NCBI GenBank assembly: GCA_965247125.1
Contig: CBDFGO010000003.1
Location: 1,798,001-1,862,000 of the forward strand
Direction of reading: 5' to 3'
DNA from: CALBJU01 sp965247125
GTDB lineage: Bacteria > Bacteroidota > Rhodothermia > Rhodothermales > UBA10348
Length of the DNA stretch: 64,000 nucleotides
The notes below the pieces were generated by a model. It searched no databases. It saw only the letters and a list, made by a program, of their open reading frames with translations, and was not told where the DNA came from. The translations under genes were made by a program, and so were the position numbers. Shown in pieces: positions 35,402-44,925 of the stretch. Numbering within the stretch: the stretch's first letter is position 1; each line of letters starts with the position of its first letter.

Positions 35402-36451
35402 TCAGGCAAGGTTTTTATGAGACCCTGAAATACTCATCAGTGTGGCCATGCCTTCCACCAGAGCAACAGCTCGGGCGTAATTCATTCGAGTGGGGCCGAT
35501 CACGCCGATCGTTCCCCGCATATTGCTTCTTATATATGGAGCCGTAACAATCGATATCCTTTCCAAAAAATGCTCGCCCTTTCGATGTCCGGTGTTACAG
35601 CCGATCTGGATGCGCGCGCGGCCAGGTGTGTGTGAAAGATCATCTTCCATCAATCTCACTACGAGGGGTTCGTCATCCAGGAATTCGATCAAATCCCTGA
35701 ACGGGGCCGATTTTGAAAACTCTGGTTGGGACAGCATGTAGGTAGTGCCGTCAAATTGAACAGTCCTGGACTGAGGCTCCTCGGTGAACAGATCCGACGA
35801 CCTGTTCAGAATCAATTGGATCACTCCCGTATCGTCGTTCGCAAGATCCCTGATTCTCGGAACGCACGTGCGGCGAATTTCATCCAATGTCAGGCCGACG
35901 AGGCGTTCATTCAATAAAGGAACGAGTCGATCCAACTGCGATCGTTTCAGATCAGACTCGATCTTCATGAGAATCGTTCGTACATGCCCACCCTCAACGC
36001 TGATCACGAACAGAACACTGTCCGAGGCAACAGGGACTATTTCGAGACGCTGTAAAACACCCTTATCCATTTTGGGACTCAACACCACACCGAGCATCTG
36101 GGCCAATCTGGCCAGGAGGCGGGAGCTCTCCTTGATCAACGCTTGGGTGTCGTTCAACGCATCCACAAGTTCGTTCTGCATGATCCGCTTCTCACGGTCT
36201 TCCAGAACCGCAGCTTCCATCAGCTGGCCCACAAATGCCTGGTAACCCAGATCAGTAGGGACCCGGCCCGCCGACGTATGGGGATGGCCCAAAAAGCCCA
36301 TCGTCTCCAGGTCGCTCATGGTACTGCGAATCGTTGCTGAACTCATTCCCAGCGCGAACTCCTTCTTCAGATATTTTGAGCCGACCGGGCCAGCGGTTTC
36401 GATAAAACTCTTAACAACCATTCGCAGAACGGAGCGCTGCCTCTCCGTCAT
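35402..36451 (-). CDS. hrcA: Heat-inducible transcription repressor HrcA
   Basis: HrcA represses class I heat-shock genes by binding CIRCE elements. It has the N-terminal winged helix (RQRSVLRMVVKSFIETAGPVGSKYL...LGMSSATIRSTMSDLETMGFLGHPHTSAGRVPTDLGY) and the C-terminal GAF-like and dimerisation parts ending MRGTIGVIGPTRMNYARAVALVEGMA. The 349-residue length is standard. It leads the hrcA-grpE-dnaJ operon. No CIRCE (TTAGCACTC-N9-GAGTGCTAA) is seen in the 225 bases upstream, so autoregulation through that site is not supported here. Confidence 0.97.
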   Translation of the reverse strand: MTERQRSVLRMVVKSFIETAGPVGSKYLKKEFALGMSSATIRSTMSDLETMGFLGHPHTSAGRVPTDLGYQAFVGQLMEAAVLEDREKRIMQNELVDALNDTQALIKESSRLLARLAQMLGVVLSPKMDKGVLQRLEIVPVASDSVLFVISVEGGHVRTILMKIESDLKRSQLDRLVPLLNERLVGLTLDEIRRTCVPRIRDLANDDTGVIQLILNRSSDLFTEEPQSRTVQFDGTTYMLSQPEFSKSAPFRDLIEFLDDEPLVVRLMEDDLSHTPGRARIQIGCNTGHRKGEHFLERISIVTAPYIRSNMRGTIGVIGPTRMNYARAVALVEGMATLMSISGSHKNLA

Positions 36452-36615
36452 TTTTCGGAGAGTTTGGGAGAGGTCGCTATGAAAGAATTTTCTTACGATC
36501 GCTTGTTCATGCTCGGTGGAGCTGGGAGCCAGGTTTGATTTTGGTCTCCAACCTGAAATGCGGGTGCAGAGTTTCCCTTAGCAGCGATTTCAAAAACAGG
36601 AAGTCCAATAAGGCA

Positions 36616-36647
36616 GTGGGGCCTCCTCTGAAAAGAGGAGGCCCCAC
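36616..36647 (-). terminator. Strong GC-rich hairpin at the end of the 36.7-38.2 kb gene
   Basis: A perfect 14-bp stem GTGGGGCCTCCTCT / AGAGGAGGCCCCAC closes a GAAA (TTTC on the other strand) tetraloop. It lies 30 bases past the stop at 36677. Neither flank has a T-tract, so it is a terminator-like or mRNA-end hairpin rather than a classic intrinsic terminator. Confidence 0.6.
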
Positions 36648-36676
36648 CTATCAACACATTGAATTACCAGGGTCCG

Positions 36677-38152
36677 CTATTCAATGCGTCGAATTTCTGA
36701 CTTCCGGTTGACGCTGAAATCGGCCCCGAACGCAGTCGAGTACTCATAGTCCGATTCCGCGCTGGTAACAGCCGATGACCTGTAGCCGACTCCATTTGCA
36801 GATGAATAGCCGTAGTAATCACTGTAATCGTCACTTTCGGCGCTCAGCGCTTCCAACCCATAGTCCCACAGCCAGCCTTCCTGCTCGGGAAGCAGCGAGA
36901 TTGGAGCATATCCCCTGAAATTCCGTGGGTTGAAAAGTCGACTTCTTCGCGCAGATCGTACCCGTCCTGAGCGTAGATCGAGACGTCCGACGCGATATCC
37001 GCGTCCAGATTCGTGACCTGCCAAAGCGTATCCGTCGTTGTACTCGGTCGAAATGATCTCGAATCCGCTCGCGCGGTCCCCCACGATGAACACGTCGCGA
37101 TCAAATGCGATGTCTCCATTCAGGAATACCGTAGCCTCAATATTGGCCAGATTTCCAGGAATCCGATCAACCGAGCCAAGAAATCTATCCCCGTCATAGA
37201 GCCCAATTTCTTCTATCTCGATATCCAGAACCGCGTACTCGTCATTGGCAAAGCGCACTTTATGACGATAGGTCGTCTCCATTTCGACGCGTGTCGACCG
37301 ATTTTGTCTACCCCATTTCGCCTGAACATACACGACCTGGCGATAGGTGTACCGAGGGGACCAGTGGCGACGATAACGCAGTTGCCAGGGCCATGCAATG
37401 TGCACATTGATGTGTCGGTATCAGTGACGGTAATGGGAGTGTCCCAGCCTGAAGTGAATCAGAGGTCTGAACCGAATGTGTCTGCTTCCATGGTGGCGAT
37501 ATTTTGCTGCCACGTGTGGCAGATTCAGCCTGGAGCGTCGGCCCTGAAGAACAATTCGTCGATTGTTTGATGCCCGCGTAGCTCCGCGAACGCCTGTTTT
37601 ACTGCCATTCGACGACCGTGCACCTGAATTTCTGGATTGGGATCCTACCCGTCTTTCATCCCGACCAGCAGCTGATCCATTGTTTCGAACGCGATTTTGT
37701 GAGGCTCGTGAATTTCCGCGGTTCGAGCGACTTTCACTCGCACGCGCGTTTCGATCACGTGCGTTTCGATCCTGTGAGCGAACACCACCCGAATTTGAAC
37801 GACTATTCCGCTCAACGCCACGCGACTTGCCCGACGCCTTGGATCTGCCCGATGACCTGGCCTTAGATCTAGATCTGAGCTTGCCTCCTGATTTTTTGGG
37901 GGTCGATTTACGCGCACCTGATTTTCGTCCACTCGATCTGGAGCTTCGGGCACCTGATTTCGTCGCCTTGCTCTTTTTCGTTTTCGACTGGGTCCGTTCG
38001 ACCTTTCCTTTATTTGTGCGCCCCCGTTGGGCGGAGGACGCCAGGGGCATCGCCGCCAATGTCAGGATGGCGATGAGAAGCGACAGTGCGAAATGTTTCA
38101 GCTTCAACTGTCGAAGCTTGAGATATCTGAATCTGGTAATCTGTTGTTTCAT
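36677..38152 (-). pseudogene. Basic surface protein gene split by an in-frame TGA (two frames 37421-38152 and 36677-37405)
   Basis: The upstream part (243 codons) has a signal peptide (FALSLLIAILTLAAMPLASSAQ) and a very basic Ser/Arg/Lys low-complexity region, ending in a His/Arg-rich stretch HSHYRH before a TGA at 37421-37423. Reading on in the same frame gives YRHINV and then HIAWPWQLRYRRHWSPRYTYRQVVYVQ and a 215-residue folded-looking domain ending at 36677. The second part would otherwise need a GTG at 37405 with no ribosome site. The two pieces are in one frame with one aromatic/basic texture across the stop, so I read them as a single gene interrupted by TGA (probably a TGG Trp). Function is unknown. 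Confidence 0.7.
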
Positions 38153-38354
38153 CGTCTTCTACCCCGTTTCAGGTTTAGTGTTGATTGTTGAAACGGACCC
38201 TGCCTGACCCATAGACAATTACGTGCCACTTATCGGCAACGCACCAAATGGGAGGTAAAAGAGGGAGGACTAACCCGAAACGCCTCTCAGGACGTCAATT
38301 CAAAGAAATACTGTCTATTAATCTATACAGATTATGCTCGTCAGAGGCTTCCCA

Positions 38355-38819
38355 TCAGACCGGAATGCTCCATGTCATGATTCCACCAATGTAGCCCGCC
38401 ATTCCAGCAAAAAAGGCGGAAAGGGCGACGAAGAGAAAGGTGATAATTCGAACAGAGAGCCTCGTGCCCGACCGTGACATATCCCGGTTTGTGAACCAAT
38501 AACAGGCAGTAATGGCCACAAGTGTCAGTCCCAGAAGCCACAACGCTCGCTCTCCCATCGCCTCATGGTACTCTACGAATCGATCCACCATGGGCACTCC
38601 TTCGCTCTGCTCCTTCATCAGTTTCCCAGTACGAACGGCGAAAAATGCTCCGACGAATGCCAGGATCTCCAGGTAAGTCGTGCTTCGCAGCCAGAATTCC
38701 TTGTCCCGAATCAGCCAAACAGATGCACAGAGGAGTGCAACCAGTGACAAGGCCACCGGAAAGTGTACGATCACCGGGTGGAGAATTGGAATACTATAAT
38801 CAGCCAGTTGATCGAGCAT
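38355..38819 (-). CDS. DUF2231 family membrane protein
   Basis: This 154-residue protein has four TM helices and the DUF2231 hallmark near its N-terminus, IPILHPVIVHFPVALSLVALL, followed by helices near LEILAFVGAFFAVRTG, ALWLLGLTLVAITACYW and IITFLFVALSAFFAGMAGYIGG. The family is of unknown function, sometimes linked to heme or respiratory proteins. A TTG at 38840 lengthens the frame by seven residues; the ATG at 38819 is preferred. It is divergent from sppA. The 202 bases between it and the split gene contain no other gene. Confidence 0.87.
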   Translation of the reverse strand: MLDQLADYSIPILHPVIVHFPVALSLVALLCASVWLIRDKEFWLRSTTYLEILAFVGAFFAVRTGKLMKEQSEGVPMVDRFVEYHEAMGERALWLLGLTLVAITACYWFTNRDMSRSGTRLSVRIITFLFVALSAFFAGMAGYIGGIMTWSIPV

Positions 38820-38912
38820 GGCAGGAAAATGATTGCGCAAGGTGGCTCATGCGAGAACGACCCGAAAGACACTGCGTATAATAAGGCTCCCCGCGAATCT
38901 CATTTCCAAGGC

Positions 38913-40703
38913 ATGAAGTTTCTCAAAACCCTTACTGCAAGCATCCTGGGCTCTCTGATAGCCTTCGGTGTCCTCCTGTTTTTCGGATTTTTGTTCCTCA
39001 TGGCGTTCGCCGCCGCTGCGGGAGACGCACAGCCTCCCCTGCGATCCGGATCCGTCCTGATGGTTGATCTGAGTGGAGCGGTAGCCGAGCGCGTATCGGG
39101 TGATCCGCTGACGCAAATGTTGCTGAACGAGCCGGCCTATGATCTATCGGGGCTTACCTCTGCCCTGGAAGCCGCGGCTGAGGACGTGCGCATCGAGGCT
39201 ATGTGGCTGCGCCCTGATGGGCTCTCGACCGGGTGGGCGACGTTGGAGGCAATTCGTAGATCTCTGCAGGTCTTCAAGGAGTCGGGCAAACCCATCTATG
39301 CTTCGAGCCCTACCTATTTCATGAACGAGTCTGAATATTTCCTCGCTTCGGTCGCCGACAGCGTCTTTCTCGATCCTGAGTCCATCTTTGAATTCAACGG
39401 CTTCGCGATGACGATGACCTTCTATGGCGACCTCCTCGACAAGTTGGGCGTGGAACCGGTCATCGTGCGAGCCGGGAACTACAAGGGAGCCGTTGAACCC
39501 TACACCCGATCGACCATGAGCGACGAGAATCGGGAACAGATGCAAGGCCTTCTTGATGGTATTGAGGTCTCCTTCACCTCGGGGGTCTCGGCCTCCCGTG
39601 GAATGTCGGTTGACGAGGTGCGTCAGCTGATGGACCGCGACATCATGTTTTCCGCGCGAGATGCGGTTACGGCGGGCCTCGTTGATGCTCTCGCGTTTAA
39701 CGACGAGATCAGATCTCGATTCAATGGCGTGCTCCAGAGTGAAGAGGGTACCCAACTGAAAACGATTTCAATCGCGAACTACGCTCGTCGCGTACGAGGC
39801 AGATCCAAGTCTGACAAGATCTCGGTGGTGCACATCGACGGAGTGATCGTTGCCGGTTCTGGGGCGCCAGCCAGTCCCTTCTCGGGCGCAAGCAATGCTG
39901 CTTCTGATACGATCGTGAAGGCGCTTAGAGATGCCCGAAAACGAACCGGAGTCAAGGCACTGGTCGTGCGAATTGACTCTCCTGGGGGATTCGCGCCCGC
40001 GGCTGACGCTATGCTGCGCGAAATTGAGCTCACCGCCCAAGAAATGCCCGTCATCATTTCAATGGGTGATCTTGCGGCGAGCGGCGGGTACTGGATTGCG
40101 ATGGGAGGAGACTATGTGATCGCGGAGGCCAATACGATAACTGGTTCAATCGGCGTCTATTCGATGTTTTTCGACGCAAGCGACCTGCTTGAAGGAAAGA
40201 TCGGCATCACGTTTGATGCTGTGTCGACCGGCCCATCGGCGGACATGTTTTCGGGAATGAGAGTGTACTCATCAGCGGAGCGGGCCATGCTGACACGCGC
40301 CACAGAGGCCACGTACCTCGCCTTCCTCGAGAAAGTGGCCCAGGGACGCGACATGAGTGTAGAAGCGGTCCATGAAATCGCTCAGGGCAGGGTCTGGACA
40401 GGCTCGGACGGAGTGGAAAATGGTTTGATCGATGAACTGGGAGGCTTCGAAGTTGCCGTTGCCAAGGCCGCCTCCGAAGCAGACCTCGATCCCGAGGAGG
40501 TCCAGCTTGTTCATTATCCGAAAGCACTGACGTTCCTCGAGCAAATGTCCCTTGCGGGTGCGATTTCCGTGCAATGGATTGCGGGCGCACTGAGTACCGA
40601 ACCCCTCAGACAGATTAACTCCCACGTAGAGCATCTTCAAGAATTGATCCAAGCTGAAGGAACCGTCCAGGCTAGATTTACGCCAGAAATATCATTCCGC
40701 TAG
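38913..40703 (+). CDS. sppA: Signal peptide peptidase SppA, 67K type
   Basis: SppA is a membrane-anchored serine protease that degrades cleaved signal peptides in the periplasm. The N-terminal TM helix (residues 10-35) is followed by two tandem peptidase_S49 domains. The general-base lysine lies in GNYKGAVEPYTR (K191) and the nucleophile in ISMGDLAASGGYWIAMG (S390). At 596 residues it is the long form. The frame is open upstream to 38763, but the ATG at 38913 precedes the TM anchor directly. Confidence 0.95.
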   Translation: MKFLKTLTASILGSLIAFGVLLFFGFLFLMAFAAAAGDAQPPLRSGSVLMVDLSGAVAERVSGDPLTQMLLNEPAYDLSGLTSALEAAAEDVRIEAMWLRPDGLSTGWATLEAIRRSLQVFKESGKPIYASSPTYFMNESEYFLASVADSVFLDPESIFEFNGFAMTMTFYGDLLDKLGVEPVIVRAGNYKGAVEPYTRSTMSDENREQMQGLLDGIEVSFTSGVSASRGMSVDEVRQLMDRDIMFSARDAVTAGLVDALAFNDEIRSRFNGVLQSEEGTQLKTISIANYARRVRGRSKSDKISVVHIDGVIVAGSGAPASPFSGASNAASDTIVKALRDARKRTGVKALVVRIDSPGGFAPAADAMLREIELTAQEMPVIISMGDLAASGGYWIAMGGDYVIAEANTITGSIGVYSMFFDASDLLEGKIGITFDAVSTGPSADMFSGMRVYSSAERAMLTRATEATYLAFLEKVAQGRDMSVEAVHEIAQGRVWTGSDGVENGLIDELGGFEVAVAKAASEADLDPEEVQLVHYPKALTFLEQMSLAGAISVQWIAGALSTEPLRQINSHVEHLQELIQAEGTVQARFTPEISFR

Positions 40704-40710
40704 ATCAATG

Positions 40711-42228
40711 CTAGATTAATGACGTGCCTGTCATCGAGGCTGGCCGGTCTATCCCGAGAATGGCGAGTATCGTCGGTGCTATGTCCGCGAGCTTCCCGGT
40801 CTCGATAGGTCCAGAGAATCCATCGACCATAATCAGATGTGGCACGGGCACTGTTGTATGAGCGGTGTGGGGCGAGCCGTCTGGATTGATCATACGATCT
40901 GCGTTTCCGTGATCAGCGATCACATTAATCGAATATCCCGCTTCACGTGCCGCTTCGATCACTACTCTGGCCGCTGCATCGACCGCCTCGACGGCTTCCA
41001 CCGCGGCTTCAAAAACCCCCGTGTGTCCCACCATATCTGGGTTCGCAAAGTTTATCACCACGAATGCGTAGTCGGTCTTCTTGATGGCAGCCGCGACTTC
41101 TTGTGCCAGCTCCGGAGCACTCATCCGCGGTTGTAAATCGTATGTAGCGACCTTGGGAGAGGCCACCAGGATGCGATCTTCTCCACTGAAGGGCTGCTCG
41201 CGCCCACCGCTGAAGAAATAGGTAACGTGGGGGTATTTTTCGGTCTCTGCGGCACGCAATTGTCGCAGACCCGCCTCAGCAATTACTTCTCCGAGAGTAT
41301 CTGTGAGGTTTACTTTCGGGAACCCCACGGGAAAGGTAAATGACTCTTCGTAAGGTGTGAAGGTCACGAAGTGCAGATTGTCGGGCTGGCTTCGAGCAAA
41401 GCCTGTAAATGCGCTGTCCGTCAGTGCTCGGGTTATCTGGCGTGCACGATCTGCTCGAAAGTTGAAGAAAACAACCACGTCGCCAGCCGAGATTCGATTT
41501 CGGTCTGGATCTCCGATGGCGAACGGCTCCGCAAATTCGTCCGTGATACCCCGATCGTAACACACCTGTATGGCCTCCGCAGACGACTGGAACTGTTCCC
41601 CTGCCCCATTCACCAGCAATTGATACGCCTTTTCCGTGCGCGGCCATCTCCGATCTCTGTCCATGGCCCAGTAACGTCCCACAATCGAACCAATCACCCC
41701 ACAGCCGCTGCTGCTCATATGGCTCTCGAGGAGGCGGAGGTACTCTGCACCGCCTGTCGGAGCGGTATCTCGACCGTCCATAAACGCGTGCACAACAACA
41801 CTATCCCCTGATAGGCCGTTTTGGGCAGCGAGATCAATCAAGCAATGCAAGTGATTCTGTAGAGAATGGACACCGCCGTCGGACAACAATCCTATCAGAT
41901 GCAGTTGTGAGCCACTTACCTTCGATCTATTGATGGCGGCGAGCAGAACTTCATTAGAGAAGAAATCTCCATCAAGGATCGATTTGTTGATCCGCGTCAT
42001 TTCCTGATACACCACGCGACCAGCGCCGAGATTCATGTGCCCGACTTCCGAATTCCCCATCTGACCTTCCGGCAATCCCACCGCTTCTCCCGACGCATCC
42101 AGCCTGCTGTGGGGCCATCGAGAAAACAGGTCGTCCAGGAACGGCTTTCGAGCACGATCGATGGCGCTCACGGAAGGGTCTTCCGCAATTCCGTAGCCGT
42201 CAAGAATCATGAGAAGGTGCTTCTTCAT
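40711..42228 (-). CDS. gpmI: 2,3-bisphosphoglycerate-independent phosphoglycerate mutase
   Basis: GpmI interconverts 3- and 2-phosphoglycerate in glycolysis with two Mn ions and a phosphoserine. The N-terminus is LMILDGYGIAED (metal Asp) and the catalytic serine is S60 in GQMGNSEVGHMNLGAGR; further motifs are VHAFMDGRDTAPTGG, GRYWAMDRDRRW, FFNFRADRARQ, VVINFANPDMVGHTG and ADHGNADRM. The 505-residue length is typical. It converges with sppA, separated by seven bases. Confidence 0.97.
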   Translation of the reverse strand: MKKHLLMILDGYGIAEDPSVSAIDRARKPFLDDLFSRWPHSRLDASGEAVGLPEGQMGNSEVGHMNLGAGRVVYQEMTRINKSILDGDFFSNEVLLAAINRSKVSGSQLHLIGLLSDGGVHSLQNHLHCLIDLAAQNGLSGDSVVVHAFMDGRDTAPTGGAEYLRLLESHMSSSGCGVIGSIVGRYWAMDRDRRWPRTEKAYQLLVNGAGEQFQSSAEAIQVCYDRGITDEFAEPFAIGDPDRNRISAGDVVVFFNFRADRARQITRALTDSAFTGFARSQPDNLHFVTFTPYEESFTFPVGFPKVNLTDTLGEVIAEAGLRQLRAAETEKYPHVTYFFSGGREQPFSGEDRILVASPKVATYDLQPRMSAPELAQEVAAAIKKTDYAFVVINFANPDMVGHTGVFEAAVEAVEAVDAAARVVIEAAREAGYSINVIADHGNADRMINPDGSPHTAHTTVPVPHLIMVDGFSGPIETGKLADIAPTILAILGIDRPASMTGTSLI

Positions 42229-42264
42229 TCTCGCGTGCAGGGTCTCAGCGCTGTTGGTCGGTCA

Positions 42265-43116
42265 TTATACACGGAAGTCCTTAACTCGTCGGGTGGTCAT
42301 ACCGGATTTTGAAAGAAATACATTCATCGACCCACACCGCGGACACGAAATCTGCTCCACTCCCGCTCTGTCGGTGACAAGATCCGGCTCTTCAAAATAG
42401 TGTTTGCGTGTCTTGCAGTAGTACCGACCGCGCTTTGGATCCAACGATTTTTCCGGCGCCGGTAGTTGGTCCAGATTCAGTTTGTAGTTGCAACAGTGAG
42501 CGGACGCACAGACGTCACAGGAAGGAGTTCTGGCAGTACATGTGTATCGGCCGTGCAGGATGAGTAAGTGATGGGCCTCGCCCCACGTGCTTTCCGGCAA
42601 CAGTCGCTTCAATTGACGCTCAACCTTTTCCGGAGTCTTGGCATCTCGACCGACCAGCCCGATACGGTTGGCAACACGAAAGACGTGTGTGTCGACTGCC
42701 AGGGTCGGTACGCCGAAGGCTACCGAGGCGACAACCTGAGCAGTCTTTCTTCCTGCGCCCGGAAGCTTCACGATTTCGTCTACGGTTTCGGGCACTCTAC
42801 CCCCGAATTCTGACATCACCAATTGTGCTGCCCTGACAAGATGCTTGGACTTATTATTTGGATACGAAATCGAGCGAATAAAGGGAAAGACCTCTTCAGG
42901 AGTACTTTTTGCAGTTGACGCGGCATCCGGAAACCGTTCGAACAGAGCGGGGGTTATTTGATTGACTCTGGCATCGGTACATTGGGCCGATAACACCACT
43001 GCAACCAGTAATTGCCAGCTGTCTGTATACGTGAGCTCCGTTTCCGGCGCCGGTATCACCTTTCGCAATGATTCGAGCGCGCAGACCGCGCGCTGAGACC
43101 TACTCATTTTTGCCAA
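42265..43116 (-). CDS. nth: Endonuclease III (Nth) with extra C-terminal zinc-finger-like tail
   Basis: Nth removes oxidised pyrimidines and nicks abasic sites. The HhH motif is VKLPGAGRKTAQVVASVAFG with catalytic K124, the catalytic Asp is D142 in LAVDTHVFRVANR, and the [4Fe-4S] ligands are C193, C200, C203 and C209. E. coli Nth ends soon after the cluster at 211 residues; this protein has 283, with an extension from about 225 carrying C234, H239, C258 and C261 (YYCKTRKHY and SCPRCGS), suggestive of a zinc ribbon. It overlaps the start region of the divergent DUF4105 frame but not its chosen start. Confidence 0.93.
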   Translation of the reverse strand: MAKMSRSQRAVCALESLRKVIPAPETELTYTDSWQLLVAVVLSAQCTDARVNQITPALFERFPDAASTAKSTPEEVFPFIRSISYPNNKSKHLVRAAQLVMSEFGGRVPETVDEIVKLPGAGRKTAQVVASVAFGVPTLAVDTHVFRVANRIGLVGRDAKTPEKVERQLKRLLPESTWGEAHHLLILHGRYTCTARTPSCDVCASAHCCNYKLNLDQLPAPEKSLDPKRGRYYCKTRKHYFEEPDLVTDRAGVEQISCPRCGSMNVFLSKSGMTTRRVKDFRV

Positions 43117-43145
43117 ATTCAGCCTCTTCTCTCACTCCTTGTGAC

Positions 43146-44324
43146 ATGACACGATTCCTGGATTCCGTGCTGCGAAACTACATACGCGTCGGGACAACCG
43201 CTCTGATTATTGTGCTGTGCACGGGCGAAGCCCGCGCACAATTACCCGGCCTGATCTCAGACTCGTCATCCGTTTCGATTCTCACGACGTTTCCCGGAGC
43301 TCCCGTCTACTCCGCCTGGGGCCACAGCGCAATGCGGATTCAGGATCCTGACTCGGGCATTGACGCGGTGTTCAGTTATGGTACGTTTGACCCATCGAGG
43401 CCCTACTTCATCCCCCGATTCGTCTATGGCGACATGCTGTATAAAATCAGCGTCGAGCCCATGACGCGCTTCATGCGAAAATCTGAAATCGAACAACGGG
43501 ATGTTGTCGAGCAGGTACTACACCTGGATGCCGAAGCGACCACACGGATGTGGGCCCTCCTCATGGAAAACCTGAGAGAGGAAAATAAATCTTACCTCTA
43601 CGATTTTGTATACGACAACTGCTCTACCCGGCTGATAGACCTGTTGGAAGCCACGGAATCAATCACGCTACCAGCGGATGATCCATATTCGGCGACATTT
43701 CGCGAGATGCTTGACGAGTATATCCACAATCGCGCGCTCCTGGATCTTGGAATCGATCTGGTACTGGGCTCCAAATTGGACACCAATCCAGATGTTCGCG
43801 CTCGAACATTTTTGCCCGTCTATTTGATGGATATTCTGGACGTATCCGCGTCGTATGATGGTTCACCATTGGTCCGCGAAAAACGAATGCTGGCCGAGTA
43901 CGGCGCTAGGCCAGATCAGAGCGGGCTTCCCTGGACGATTCCGTTTTTCTGGACAGCGGCTCTCGCACTCCTGGCCATCACCGCCAAAGGATATCGTGAC
44001 AAAACGCTGACCGAGCCCAGCCGACTTGACCGCTGGCTGCTCGGAGTGACCGGATTCGCGGGCCTGTTTCTGATGGTTATGTGGTTCTTCACCCCCCACA
44101 CATTGACTGCGCTGAACTGGAATGTAGCCTGGGCTCTTCCGACACACTTTCTCGTCGCTATGACGTGGAGACGGATTCCACGCCTGAGGCTTTATCTTCG
44201 ATATGCCAGCTACTGGACGGTGGCAATCCTGGTCCTCCAGTTTATTCTTTCCCAAGCCATTCCGCCATCCATGCTACCGGTCGTCATCGCTCTGGCGATT
44301 CGAATGTGGGTAGTATCTCACTGA
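43146..44324 (+). CDS. DUF4105 (Lnb-like) membrane protein
   Basis: This 392-residue protein has a signal peptide (ALIIVLCTGEARAQL), an N-terminal periplasmic DUF4105 domain (FPGAPVYSAWGHSAMRIQDPDSG, YGTFD, YLYDFVYDNCSTRLIDLLE with the NC pair) and a C-terminal block of five or six TM helices (about 265-390). DUF4105 resembles the thiol-protease-like Lnb/NlpC group; the H in WGHSAMRI and the C in DNCSTR could be catalytic (inference). The start is the ATG at 43146; the open frame extends to 43068 within the divergent nth gene. Confidence 0.85.
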   Translation: MTRFLDSVLRNYIRVGTTALIIVLCTGEARAQLPGLISDSSSVSILTTFPGAPVYSAWGHSAMRIQDPDSGIDAVFSYGTFDPSRPYFIPRFVYGDMLYKISVEPMTRFMRKSEIEQRDVVEQVLHLDAEATTRMWALLMENLREENKSYLYDFVYDNCSTRLIDLLEATESITLPADDPYSATFREMLDEYIHNRALLDLGIDLVLGSKLDTNPDVRARTFLPVYLMDILDVSASYDGSPLVREKRMLAEYGARPDQSGLPWTIPFFWTAALALLAITAKGYRDKTLTEPSRLDRWLLGVTGFAGLFLMVMWFFTPHTLTALNWNVAWALPTHFLVAMTWRRIPRLRLYLRYASYWTVAILVLQFILSQAIPPSMLPVVIALAIRMWVVSH

Positions 44325-44412
44325 GATTATACATGGCGGGCCGCATCGCCTTCATCCAGCACGGCGGCTGTTGTTCTGACACTACTCTCGAACCGACCCC
44401 TCAATAGTGAGA

Positions 44413-44826
44413 ATGAATCGATTAATACTCTTTGGTTCTGCGCTCCTGTTATTGAGCGCGTGCGCCCAGAACGAGCCCGTACTCGATATTTTGAAGGACC
44501 AAATGGACGCTTTCAACGAAAAAGACGTGGCGCGATTGGTTGAAAACGTCACAGACGACTTCATATGGTATTCCATCACGTCCGACACGTTGATGATTGA
44601 GGTTGCCGGAAAAGAAAACTTCAGGACCAGTATGGAGGCATATTATCAGTCCAGACCACCCATTGAGTCATCAATCGAGAGTTACACCATCGATGGAAAC
44701 AGAATCAGCTTCAAAGAGGTCGTCAGTCACTACGACGAAAATGGACTGAAGGTGAGCTCGTCAGCCATGGGCATCTATGAAATGCGTGCCGGAAAGATTT
44801 ACAGAGCGTGGTACTTTATCGACTGA
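44413..44826 (+). CDS. Small lipoprotein with NTF2/SnoaL-like domain
   Basis: This 137-residue protein begins MNRLILFGSALLLLSAC, a clear lipobox (LLSAC, Cys17), followed by an NTF2/SnoaL-like domain (LDILKDQMDAFNEKDVARLVENVTDDFIWYSITSDT; FRTSMEAYYQSRPPIESSIESYTIDGNRISF; GIYEMRAGKIYRAWYFID). Such domains often bind small ligands; the function is not known. A GTG at 44407 would add two residues. It is monocistronic. Confidence 0.87.
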   Translation: MNRLILFGSALLLLSACAQNEPVLDILKDQMDAFNEKDVARLVENVTDDFIWYSITSDTLMIEVAGKENFRTSMEAYYQSRPPIESSIESYTIDGNRISFKEVVSHYDENGLKVSSSAMGIYEMRAGKIYRAWYFID

Positions 44827-44925
44827 CCTAGTAAATTCTCTAGATTGAAGACTTGTGACGTTGCGTTTGTCACTTTCAACCCACCGGCGTGATCTTGAGA
44901 TCTAGCCGTACTTCATGCAGATACT

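Noticed and set aside
36677..38152. Selenocysteine or programmed readthrough at TGA 37421
   Set aside because: The base after TGA is T, not the favourable C, no SECIS-like hairpin is evident directly downstream, and no selenoprotein machinery is in the window.
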